Below, one piece after another: positions 7,984-15,002 of a stretch of 50,856 nucleotides of DNA. Position numbers and translations under genes: made by a program. The stretch covers positions 1-50,856 of the forward strand of contig NZ_NTGZ01000019.1 in NCBI RefSeq assembly GCF_002551245.1, read 5' to 3'. The stretch's first letter is position 1, and each line of letters opens with the position of its first letter. The DNA comes from Streptomyces sp. rh34 (lineage in GTDB: Bacteria > Actinomycetota > Actinomycetes > Streptomycetales > Streptomycetaceae). The notes beneath the pieces were generated by a model that had not been told where the DNA came from, searched no databases, and saw nothing but the letters and a program-made list of their open reading frames with translations.

Positions 7984-8776
7984 AAGGGCTGACCCCGGCC
8001 AGCCATCCCCCGTCGATGACGAACGGCTGCCCGGTGATGTACGAGGAGTCCTGCGAGGACAGGAACAGGACCAGCGCGGCGACCTCCTCGGGCCGGCCGA
8101 TCCGCCCCATCGGCACGAGCTTGCGGTAGTACGCGTCCAGGGCGGCGCCGGACGCCGACAGGTCGGCGTCCGCGTCCAGCAGGGCCGGGTTGCTCATCGC
8201 GGTGTCGACGGCCCCCGGACAGACGGCGTTGACCCGGATGCCCTTCCCCGCCAGCTCCATGGCGGCGACCTTGGTGAGCCCCAGCACGGCGTGCTTGGTC
8301 GCGGCGTACGCGCCCACCAGGGGCATGCCGGTCAGACCGGTGTACGAGGACGTGTTGACGATCGTCCCGCCGCCCGCGGCCTCGATCTCGGGCGCGACGG
8401 CGCGTATCCCGAGGAACGCCCCCGTCATATTGACCCGCACCACCTGCTCGAACTCCCCCAGCGGGGTGTTGACCAGCTCGTTGAAGCGCAGGATGCCCGC
8501 GTTGTTGACGAGCCCGTCGATCTTCCCGTAGGCGTCCTTGGCCACGGCGACGGCGGCGGCCCAGTCCTCCTCACTCCCCACGTCCAGCCGGACGAACCGG
8601 GCGGCGTCCGCACCGAACTCCTCGCATAGCTCCTTCGCCAGCGCCTCCCCCTGCTCGACCAGCACATCGGCGACGACGACCCGCGCCCCCTCGGCCGCGA
8701 AGAGCCGCGCCTCCTGCTCGCCCTGCCCGCGCGCCGCCCCGGTGACCAGGACGACCCGCCCGTCCAGCTTGCCCAT
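7979..8776 (-). CDS. SDR-family oxidoreductase (hydroxysteroid dehydrogenase-like)
   Basis: This 265-residue classical short-chain dehydrogenase has the nucleotide motif TGAARGQG at 12-19, NNAG at 91-94, the catalytic serine in NTSSYTG at about 143, and Tyr157/Lys161 in YAATK. The aspartate in VVADV suggests NAD(H) preference. Similarity is to the 3-alpha/20-beta-hydroxysteroid dehydrogenase group, whose substrates are often misassigned. ATG at 8776 follows a GGGGAGAG element and is 11 bases downstream of the second LLM gene, so the two form an operon. The pair could oxidise and reduce a shared, perhaps alicyclic or terpenoid, substrate; that is inference. Confidence 0.92.
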   Translation of the reverse strand: MGKLDGRVVLVTGAARGQGEQEARLFAAEGARVVVADVLVEQGEALAKELCEEFGADAARFVRLDVGSEEDWAAAVAVAKDAYGKIDGLVNNAGILRFNELVNTPLGEFEQVVRVNMTGAFLGIRAVAPEIEAAGGGTIVNTSSYTGLTGMPLVGAYAATKHAVLGLTKVAAMELAGKGIRVNAVCPGAVDTAMSNPALLDADADLSASGAALDAYYRKLVPMGRIGRPEEVAALVLFLSSQDSSYITGQPFVIDGGWLAGVSPF

Positions 8777-8787
8777 GACGCTCTCCC

Positions 8788-9732
8788 CTACCTGTCGAGA
8801 CGAGGTGCCACGTCCGCACCGAACGCCGCCATCTGATCGGTCAGTTCGTCCACGCCGCGGCTCCGGAAGCGCACCTGGATCTGGTGCACGCCGATCGCCG
8901 CGTACTCCCGCAACGACTCCGCGAGCGCCTCCGGCTTCCCTGTGAGCGTCCGCCGCCCCACGGGCCACGCCGGCTCCCCCACGTACAGCGGCTCGGTGAT
9001 CGCACCGATGACGATCGACTCCTCGATCCCCGCCTCCTCCCGCAGGGCGTGCACCCGGGCGATCTGCGCGGGCAGCCGGTCCCGGGCACCGCCCTGCGGC
9101 AGCCACCCGTCCCCGCGCACGGCGGCCCGGCGGGTGGCGGCGGGCGAGGAGCCGCCCACCCAGATCGGCACCCGTTCCTGGGCCGGCCGGGGCAACTGGC
9201 CGAGCCCGCCGAACGAGAACCGCTCTCCCGTGAACTCCGGGTACTCCTCGGGCCCGAGCGCGGCCCGCAGCGCGTCGATGCTCTCGTCGAGGACGCCGCC
9301 GCGCCCGTCGAAGTCCGCCCCGACCGCCTCGAACTCCTCCCGCACGTGCCCGGCCCCGACCCCGAGGATCAGCCGCCCTCCGCTGAGGTGGTCGAGGGTG
9401 GCGTACTGCTTGGCGGTGACGAGCGGGTGGCGCAGCCCGACGACGGCGACATGGCTCATCAGGAGGACGTGCTCGGTGACCCCGGCGAGAAAGGCGAGCG
9501 TGGCGACGGGGTCGTACCAGACGGTGCTCATGCCCTCGGCGAGCCGCCGGGGGATGGCGACATGGTCGCAGCCGGCGATGTAGGCGAAGCCGCCGTGATC
9601 GGCGGCGCGGGCGACCCGGACGAGATCCGCGGGGGTCGCCGCAGCCTCCCAGGGTTCCGCGTAGAGGGCGCTCTGCGACTGGACCGGTAGCTGCATCCCG
9701 TACGACAGCGGCCCGCTGGGCAGTAGCGGCAC
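8788..9732 (-). CDS. LLM-class oxidoreductase, probably F420-dependent
   Basis: The 314-residue product is a second luciferase-like TIM-barrel enzyme, only distantly similar to the one at 6735-7859. Typical elements are FAYIAGCDHVAIPR near residue 50, the HPLVTAKQYATLDHLSGGR segment near 102-120 and LGVGAGHVREEFEA next, a pattern common in actinobacterial F420-dependent oxidoreductases. The GTG at 9732 has GGAGG six bases upstream. It leads a two-gene operon with the SDR. A variant CTGACG-N3-CATCAG site lies about 65 bases upstream and links it to the other LLM gene. Confidence 0.9.
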   Translation of the reverse strand: MPLLPSGPLSYGMQLPVQSQSALYAEPWEAAATPADLVRVARAADHGGFAYIAGCDHVAIPRRLAEGMSTVWYDPVATLAFLAGVTEHVLLMSHVAVVGLRHPLVTAKQYATLDHLSGGRLILGVGAGHVREEFEAVGADFDGRGGVLDESIDALRAALGPEEYPEFTGERFSFGGLGQLPRPAQERVPIWVGGSSPAATRRAAVRGDGWLPQGGARDRLPAQIARVHALREEAGIEESIVIGAITEPLYVGEPAWPVGRRTLTGKPEALAESLREYAAIGVHQIQVRFRSRGVDELTDQMAAFGADVAPRLDR

Positions 9733-9795
9733 GGCGGCCTCCTTCCCCTCCGGCCCGGGACGGTCCCGCCCCGGACGACGGCCGCCATCGTCATA

Positions 9796-9812
9796 CCTGA
9801 CGGGCCATCAGA
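9796..9812 (-). promoter_or_regulatory. Palindromic operator CTGACG-GGC-CATCAG (copy 3)
   Basis: CTGACGGGCCATCAG (9797-9811) matches the copies at 7905 and 7967 with one arm mismatch (CATCAG for CGTCAG) and the same ATAC flank as copy 2. It lies 64 bases upstream of the second LLM gene, so both monooxygenase promoters carry the element. Confidence 0.6.
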
Positions 9813-9966
9813 CAAGGGGTGGGGGCACATCGGGGCGCATCCGCGACGGTGACCGATGAGTTTCGCCGCCGGGAACGGTCATGAGTGGCAGGCAGGACAA
9901 AGCGGGCGGCCGGAGCGGCCCGGCCCGCACACGGCACGCACTATCGGCAGAGCAAGGGAAACAACG

Positions 9967-10401
9967 ATGACACCCCCCACGAACGACGACACCACGGGCA
10001 TCACCACCGACACCACCACCGACGGAAACACCGACACCCCGGGCATCACGGGCCTCGGGGTCGTCATCGGCAGCACCGACTCCGCCGCCCTGATCGCCTG
10101 GTACCGCGCCGCGCTGGAGCCCCTGGGCGCCCGCTGGGCGGAACATCTGCTGATCGTCGGCCCCGGGGCGATCATCGGGTTCGACGAACGGGACGACGTG
10201 GCGGACAAGGCCGCCGAACCGGGCCGGCAGCTGATCAACCTCACCGTGCGCGACATCCGGGCGGCCGAGAAGCACCTCAACACACTCGGGGTGACCTGGG
10301 TGCGGCCGGTCGAGGACACCGGGGACGGCTGGTTCTTCTCCACGATCGTGGACCCGGTGGGCAACTACCTCCAGATCCTCCAGGGCCCGGGAACACCCTG
10401 A
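9967..10401 (+). CDS. VOC-family (glyoxalase/bleomycin-resistance fold) protein
   Basis: This 144-residue protein has a threonine- and aspartate-rich tail of about 25 residues and then one vicinal-oxygen-chelate domain: GLGVVIGSTDSAALIAWYR starts the first beta-alpha-beta unit, and FFSTIVDPVGNYLQILQG closes the second, as in glyoxalase I and dioxygenase-like proteins. Many members bind a metal with His/Glu residues; a conserved H is not obvious at the first ligand position here, so catalysis is uncertain. ATG at 9967 follows AAGGGAAA. It stands alone, divergent from the LLM2-SDR operon. Confidence 0.85.
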   Translation: MTPPTNDDTTGITTDTTTDGNTDTPGITGLGVVIGSTDSAALIAWYRAALEPLGARWAEHLLIVGPGAIIGFDERDDVADKAAEPGRQLINLTVRDIRAAEKHLNTLGVTWVRPVEDTGDGWFFSTIVDPVGNYLQILQGPGTP

Positions 10402-10475
10402 ATCCCCTCCTCCGCACGGGCCACGAAGGCGGGCGTCATCCGCTCCGCCGGGACAGCCGGTCGAGCTGCGACCTG

Positions 10476-11447
10476 TCAGGCTGCTGCGGGTGCGGGGCGG
10501 AAGGTGCGGCGGTATGCCTGGGGTGTGACCCCGATGGCGGCATGAAGGTGCTGGCGCAGGGAGACACCGGTGCCGAGTCCGGCGCGTTCGGCGACCAGGT
10601 CGACGGGCCAGTCAGTGGTCTCCAGCAGGTGCCGGGCCAGGTCGACGCGCTGGCGGACGAGCCACTGACCGGGGCTGGTGCCGACCTCGCCGCGGAAGCG
10701 ACGGGTGAAGGTGCGCACGCTGACGTTGGCGTGGGCGGCCATGTCGGCCAGGGTGACGGGTTCAGCGAGGTGTTCCATGATCCACGCCTGTGTGGGGGCG
10801 GTGCCCGGGGCGGCGGGGTCGGGGACGGGGCGCTGGATGTACTGGGCCTGACCGCCGTCGCGCCAGGGCGGCACGACGCAGGAGCGGGCGACCTCGTTGG
10901 CGATCTCGCTGCCGTGGTCGCGGCGAACGATGTGCAGGCACAGGTCGATGCCGGCGGCGACCCCGGCAGAGGTGAGGATCTCGCCGTCGTCGATGAAAAG
11001 GACGTCGGGGTTGATGCGCGCGGTGGTGAACATGCGCTGCAGGCGGTCGGCTTCGCGCCAGTGGGTGGTGGCGGGCCGGCCGTCGAGCAGTCCCGCGGCG
11101 GCCAGCACGTAGGTTCCGGTGCAGATCGCCACGATCCGGGTCCCCGGGCGGATGGCCGCCATGGCCTCGCCCAGCGTGTCGGGCAGACGGCCCTCCTCGC
11201 GGACGGGGCCCAGCGCGTGGGAGGGCGGGATGACGACGGTGTCGACGGCGGCCAGCAGGGAGGCGTCGTGGGAGACGGTGAGCTGGTAGTCGGCCTCGGT
11301 GCGGACGGGGCTGCCGTCCAGGCTGCACGTGGTCACGGAGTAGAGCCGGTTGCCCGTGCCGTCGCGAGCCGCGCCGAAAATCCGCGCGGGGATGCCGAGC
11401 TCGAAGGGAACGACGCCTTCCAGGGCCAGAACGCCAACGTGATGCAT
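10476..11447 (-). CDS. GlxA-type transcriptional regulator (DJ-1/PfpI domain plus AraC HTH)
   Basis: The 323-residue protein combines an amidase-like DJ-1/PfpI domain (about 1-180) with a C-terminal AraC/XylS DNA-binding domain (about 215-320). The DJ-1 nucleophile position is C109 in VAICTGTYVLAAAG. The HTH region contains MAAHANVSVRTFTRRFR and, in the second helix pair, VAERAGLGTGVSLRQHL. In this family the first domain is a ligand sensor and the second activates or represses transcription. It is divergent from the zinc-less oxidoreductase at 11577, which is the likely target. A nine-base inverted repeat spans its start codon. Confidence 0.93.
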   Translation of the reverse strand: MHHVGVLALEGVVPFELGIPARIFGAARDGTGNRLYSVTTCSLDGSPVRTEADYQLTVSHDASLLAAVDTVVIPPSHALGPVREEGRLPDTLGEAMAAIRPGTRIVAICTGTYVLAAAGLLDGRPATTHWREADRLQRMFTTARINPDVLFIDDGEILTSAGVAAGIDLCLHIVRRDHGSEIANEVARSCVVPPWRDGGQAQYIQRPVPDPAAPGTAPTQAWIMEHLAEPVTLADMAAHANVSVRTFTRRFRGEVGTSPGQWLVRQRVDLARHLLETTDWPVDLVAERAGLGTGVSLRQHLHAAIGVTPQAYRRTFRPAPAAA

Positions 11448-11481
11448 GGCCCGATTCTTTCATTTCATGGCCATCGGGCCA
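11447..11481. promoter_or_regulatory. Inverted repeat TGGCCCGAT / ATCGGGCCA in the divergent promoter
   Basis: The nine-base arms (11447-11455 and 11473-11481) are exact reverse complements with a 17-base spacer. The left arm touches the start codon of the GlxA-type regulator, so binding would suit autoregulation or joint control of both divergent genes. The role is inferred from position only. Confidence 0.5.
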
Positions 11482-11576
11482 CTACTGGGGGGCTTTCCGC
11501 CCAGGCACTCTGAGGACGTGCCCAGGAGAAACGGCACGAACGACGAGAAGCGCACTGCTGAAAAGAGCACGTCATC

Positions 11577-12545
11577 ATGGACCAGGCCACCAGCCCCTCG
11601 ACCATGCGCGCCGTCTCCCAGGACGCCGCCGGAGCCCCGGGGGTCCTCAAGGTCGTCGAGGCGCGGCGGCCCGTCGCGGGCCTGGGCGAGATCCTGGTGC
11701 GGGTGCACGCGGCAGGCGTGAACCCGACCGACTGGAAGACCCGCGAGCGCGGCGTGTTCGCCACCGGGGCCAGGCCGCCGTTCACCCTGGGCTTCGACGT
11801 CGCCGGGGTGGTCGAGGCGGTCGGCGGCGGGGTGACCCTCTTCGAGGCCGGCGACGCGGTGTTCGGGATGCCGCGCTTCCCGCACCCGGCGGGCGCCTAC
11901 GCCGAGTACGTCGCCGCCCCGGCCCGGCACTTCGCCCCGCGCCCCGATGGCCTGGACCACATCCAGGCCGGCGCTCTGCCGCTGGCCTCGCTGACCGCCT
12001 GGCAGGCCCTGGTGGACACCGCGAACGTCCGGCCCGGCGAACGCGTCCTGATCCACGCCGCCGCCGGAGGCGTCGGCCACCTGGCCGTGCAGATCGCCAA
12101 GGCCCGCGGCGCCTACGTCATCGGCACCGCCGGCGCGGCCAAGCACGAGCTGCTGCGCTCGTTGGGCGCCGACGAGCTGATCGACTACCGCACCCAGGAC
12201 TTCGCCGAGACCCTCCGCGACGTCGATGTCGTCCTGGACACCCTCGGCGGCCCCACCTGGGCCCGGTCCCTGCGAACGCTGCGGCGGGGCGGCACGCTGA
12301 TCTCGATCCTGCCGCTGGACGACACCTTCCCCGCCGAGGAGGCCGAGGCGGCCGGAGTGCGGGCGGTGTTCATGCTCGTCGAGCCCGACCATGCGGGGTT
12401 GCGCGAGGTCACCTCCCTGGTCGAGGGCGGCCGCCTGCGCGTGATGGTCGACGCGGTCTTCCCCCTCGAAGAAGCCGTTCGGGCCCACACGCTGGGTGAG
12501 ACCGGCCGCACCACCGGCAAGATCGTCCTCTCCGTCACCCCCTGA
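11577..12545 (+). CDS. NADP-dependent oxidoreductase, zinc-less MDR (quinone oxidoreductase-like)
   Basis: This 322-residue medium-chain dehydrogenase/reductase lacks the zinc-ligand cysteine cluster, as in quinone oxidoreductases and enoyl reductases. The N-terminal GroES-like domain contains VHAAGVNPTDWKTRERG and GFDVAGVVEAVG. The Rossmann motif AAAGGVGHLAVQIAKARGA is at about 161-179. It should reduce an activated C=C or quinone with NADPH in the cytoplasm. It is divergent from the GlxA-type regulator, a frequent arrangement for regulator and target in Streptomyces, and is followed 103 bases later by a SnoaL-like gene. Confidence 0.92.
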   Translation: MDQATSPSTMRAVSQDAAGAPGVLKVVEARRPVAGLGEILVRVHAAGVNPTDWKTRERGVFATGARPPFTLGFDVAGVVEAVGGGVTLFEAGDAVFGMPRFPHPAGAYAEYVAAPARHFAPRPDGLDHIQAGALPLASLTAWQALVDTANVRPGERVLIHAAAGGVGHLAVQIAKARGAYVIGTAGAAKHELLRSLGADELIDYRTQDFAETLRDVDVVLDTLGGPTWARSLRTLRRGGTLISILPLDDTFPAEEAEAAGVRAVFMLVEPDHAGLREVTSLVEGGRLRVMVDAVFPLEEAVRAHTLGETGRTTGKIVLSVTP

Positions 12546-12648
12546 CCCGCCCCGCGGCTTCTGCCCGGCGGCAGCCATGCCGCCGGTTCCCCAGCCTGCG
12601 TCGGGCGGCCCCGATCCCACCCGCACCACCACACAGAACGGAATCACC

Positions 12649-13062
12649 ATGAGCACCACCACCCCGGCCGGCACCCGTGACGTTGTCGACGCGTTCTTCG
12701 CCCGCTTCGGCGCAGGCGACATGCCCGCCCTGCTGGACCTGTTCGCCGACGGCGTCGACTTCCACGTCGGCGGCGCTCCCCACGTCCCCTGGGCCGGCAG
12801 CCGCACCGGCAAGGACGACATCGCCGCGTTCTTCGCCTCCTTCGGCCAGCACCTCACCCCCGCACAGGAGTACGTCGTCGCCACGACCGTCGTCGACGGC
12901 GACCACGCCGTGGTCATCGGCCACAACCGCTTCGGGGTCCTGGCCACAGGCAAGACCTTCACCAACCACTTCGCCCTCCACATCACCGCAGCCGACGGCA
13001 GGATCACCGGCTACCGCATGTACGAGGACAGCCACGCCATCAGCGAAGCCTTCGCCGTCTGA
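12649..13062 (+). CDS. SnoaL-like/NTF2-fold nuclear transport factor 2 family protein
   Basis: The 137-residue protein begins with the typical VVDAFFARFGAGDMPALLDL helix pair and continues with LFADGVDFHVGG, GKDDIAAFFASFG and FALHITAADGRITGYRMYED, a cone-shaped NTF2 fold as in SnoaL-like and ketosteroid isomerase-like proteins. Such proteins may bind or isomerise small hydrophobic molecules, and many have no proven activity. ATG at 12649 follows CGGAATCACC. It probably shares transcription with the oxidoreductase upstream, and both could be targets of the divergent GlxA-type regulator. Confidence 0.88.
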   Translation: MSTTTPAGTRDVVDAFFARFGAGDMPALLDLFADGVDFHVGGAPHVPWAGSRTGKDDIAAFFASFGQHLTPAQEYVVATTVVDGDHAVVIGHNRFGVLATGKTFTNHFALHITAADGRITGYRMYEDSHAISEAFAV

Positions 13063-13131
13063 CCACGTGCTGCCCGGGCGCCGGCAAGAAGTCCTCGGTG
13101 CCTGGCACACCTCGGATCGTCCGTCCGCCGC

Positions 13132-13959
13132 TCAGCAGTCCGGGATCACCGCCCCGTTGTTGTCGCGGGCCTCGTCGTTGCCCCAGCGGGAGAGGTAGTA
13201 CGCGGAGACGTACGCGTTGCGGCCGTTCTTGCCCGCGTACACCGTGTCCAGGTCGGTGCGCAGCCACCAGTGGTTGAACTGGGTGGCCGTGCCGGCCCGC
13301 TCTCCCCACACCTTGCAGTACACGTAGTTCGTACCGGCGTTCAGGACGCCCTGGGCGTCGGCCGTGTTCGGGGCGGCGTAGCCGGTGGCGTTGGCGAAGG
13401 TGTCGACCCAGTGCTTTCCGCCGCCACCGCAACCGTTGTCGCTGGTCAGGTACTTGCTGTAGTACGAGCCGGGATACGGGGCGAGCGACTGGCCGTTGAT
13501 CACGATGTTCTGGCCGACGCCGTTGTACAGCTGCTCGTAGTGGATGTGGGCGCCGGAGCTGTTCCCGGTGGAGCCGGTGGTGCCGATCTGCTGGCCCTGG
13601 CCGATCTGGGCCCCGTTGGCGACGGAGAACGCGGCGAGGTGGAAGTAGTACGTCTTCCAGCCGCCGCCGTGCTCGATCGCGATGTAGTTGCCCGCACCGC
13701 TCGGCTGGGAGTAGCGGTAGGCGGTTCCGGCGGCCGAGGCGAGGACCGGGGAGCCGGCGGTGGCCCCGCCGTCCGTGCGGACGAAGTCGAGAGCCTGTCT
13801 GACCTCGGCTGAGTGATGGCTGTACGTCCATTGCTGGCCGCAGGCGTACGGGGCTTTGAAGTTGGGGGCGGCCGCGGCCGGGCTCGCGGCCGCGGTGACG
13901 GTGAGCAGTCCTCCGAGGAGCGCCAGCAGGGCCAGCAGACTGGTACGGGTCGAGCGCAT
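13132..13959 (-). CDS. Secreted M23-family metallopeptidase (LytM-type peptidoglycan hydrolase)
   Basis: The 275-residue product has a Sec signal peptide (MRSTRTSLLALLALLGGLLT, then AAAS and likely cleavage at SPAAAA). The peptidase domain follows: ligand candidates are a histidine in YSHHSAEVRQALDF, the aspartate of ALDF, and the histidines of GAHIHYE. The simple HxxxD motif is absent because Arg stands where the histidine is expected; the nearby HH pair may supply it, as in beta-lytic M23 peptidases where the ligand is further away. It would cleave cell-wall peptides outside the cell. The last 100 residues form an extra domain. ATG at 13959 is chosen for GGAGGA upstream and the signal peptide. 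Confidence 0.9.
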   Translation of the reverse strand: MRSTRTSLLALLALLGGLLTVTAAASPAAAAPNFKAPYACGQQWTYSHHSAEVRQALDFVRTDGGATAGSPVLASAAGTAYRYSQPSGAGNYIAIEHGGGWKTYYFHLAAFSVANGAQIGQGQQIGTTGSTGNSSGAHIHYEQLYNGVGQNIVINGQSLAPYPGSYYSKYLTSDNGCGGGGKHWVDTFANATGYAAPNTADAQGVLNAGTNYVYCKVWGERAGTATQFNHWWLRTDLDTVYAGKNGRNAYVSAYYLSRWGNDEARDNNGAVIPDC

Positions 13960-14273
13960 GGGCGGGGAATCCTCCGGGTCGACAGCCGGGCAGCGGAGTG
14001 CGGAGCGCGAGATACGAAGTACCAAGTGCCGGTGTCTCTACGCGAGTTGAACGGACACCAGGGTGCCGCAACTTCCGGCGGAGGGACAGACCTCGCGGGG
14101 GGCTTCTCTGGGACCTCCAGGGTGCTTCAAGAGACTCCGGAGTGCTTCCGGGGTGCCGCTCCTCGGCGGGCCCCCGGCCCGGCTTCACCCGGCGGAGTGG
14201 AGTCGGCTGCCCGCAGGGGTGGTCCGGCCTCGCCATGCACGGATCCCGTGGTGGTGTGCCGAACCATGAGCGC
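13960..14273. other. Divergent intergenic region between two secreted-protein genes
   Basis: This 314-base stretch holds the promoters of the M23 peptidase and the divergent secreted protein. A GGTGTC/GACACC repeat is visible around 14031-14059 and a series of CTCCRG-like steps around 14110-14150, but I see no promoter hexamers or operator I can name, and no small gene. Confidence 0.4.
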
Positions 14274-14882
14274 ATGTCACTGAACAGCCTGCGTTCGCTG
14301 GCCCGCCGTGTGGTTCCCACACTGCTGGTCGCCCAAGTCGTCTTCCTTCCGCTTCAGTCCGCCTCCGCCGCCGAACACACGGCGCACCCGTGCGCGTCCT
14401 CCGCCGGATGCGGTTCGGTCGTCGTCGCGCCCGTCTCGCAGGCGGCCCCGGATCACGGTGACTGCACCAGTCCGGAACCGGTCGTGTGCCTGATCCGGAG
14501 CGAGACGCCGCAGGAACGCGAGGTCGCCCGCGCACAGCGGATGCGCTATCACGACCTCCTTGAGGACATGGAACGCACGGAGTGCGCGATGCGCGCCGAA
14601 GGGCGCTCGGAGGAGGACATCGCCCGCGCTCTGGTCCAGATGCGCAATGACGCCAAGGACGTCGTCCGCGCCGGCATGACCCCGGAGCAGGTCGCGGAGC
14701 TGGAGGCTCGCAACCAGAAGAAGTACGGGAACCCGCTCGGCCCGACGGCGGACCAGCTCTACCTCAAGTACGGCTCCTGGGAGAAGGTCTCCGAAGCCGC
14801 CACGCGTTCGAGCGCGGCCGTGGACCGGGAACTCGGTCTGGAGTTCCGCCACTGCTCCTGTGACGTCCTCCGGGCGGCCTGA
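14274..14882 (+). CDS. Secreted hypothetical protein with seven cysteines
   Basis: I do not recognise the family. The 202-residue product has a signal peptide (VVPTLLVAQVVFLPLQSASA, then cleavage before AEHT). A short region with four cysteines (PCASSAGC, GDC, VVC) follows, then a charged helical middle (REVARAQRMRYHDLLEDMER and onward) and a C-terminal HCSCDV motif. The cysteines may form disulfides after export. ATG at 14274 is chosen because it sits at the signal peptide; the frame stays open upstream, but that part has no export features. It is divergent from the M23 peptidase and is closed by a strong terminator that touches its stop codon. Confidence 0.7.
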   Translation: MSLNSLRSLARRVVPTLLVAQVVFLPLQSASAAEHTAHPCASSAGCGSVVVAPVSQAAPDHGDCTSPEPVVCLIRSETPQEREVARAQRMRYHDLLEDMERTECAMRAEGRSEEDIARALVQMRNDAKDVVRAGMTPEQVAELEARNQKKYGNPLGPTADQLYLKYGSWEKVSEAATRSSAAVDRELGLEFRHCSCDVLRAA

Positions 14883-14920
14883 CCGGTCCCGCCCACACCC
14901 GGAGCGGGGGCGGGACCGGT
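14882..14920 (+). terminator. Strong hairpin terminator after the secreted hypothetical gene
   Basis: Perfect 13-base arms ACCGGTCCCGCCC (14882-14894) and GGGCGGGACCGGT (14908-14920) flank a 13-base loop and begin inside the stop codon. Intrinsic, U-poor hairpins of this kind are normal in Streptomyces. Confidence 0.85.
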
Positions 14921-15002
14921 GCATGGAGAGTTGAGCACCGCTCTCCTCATGCGGGTGTCGCAGGTGGCGACCGCCTGAGGCTCAAGACCCGCCCCCGCCC
15001 TC

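Noticed and set aside
13998..14273. Upstream extension of the secreted cysteine protein
   Set aside because: The extension lacks signal-peptide character and ordinary codon use; the signal peptide begins at 14274.
14943..15000. Possible tRNA-like or small-RNA stretch before the acyl-CoA ligase end
   Set aside because: No cloverleaf or conserved T-loop could be built; no tRNA, rRNA or CRISPR was found anywhere in the window.
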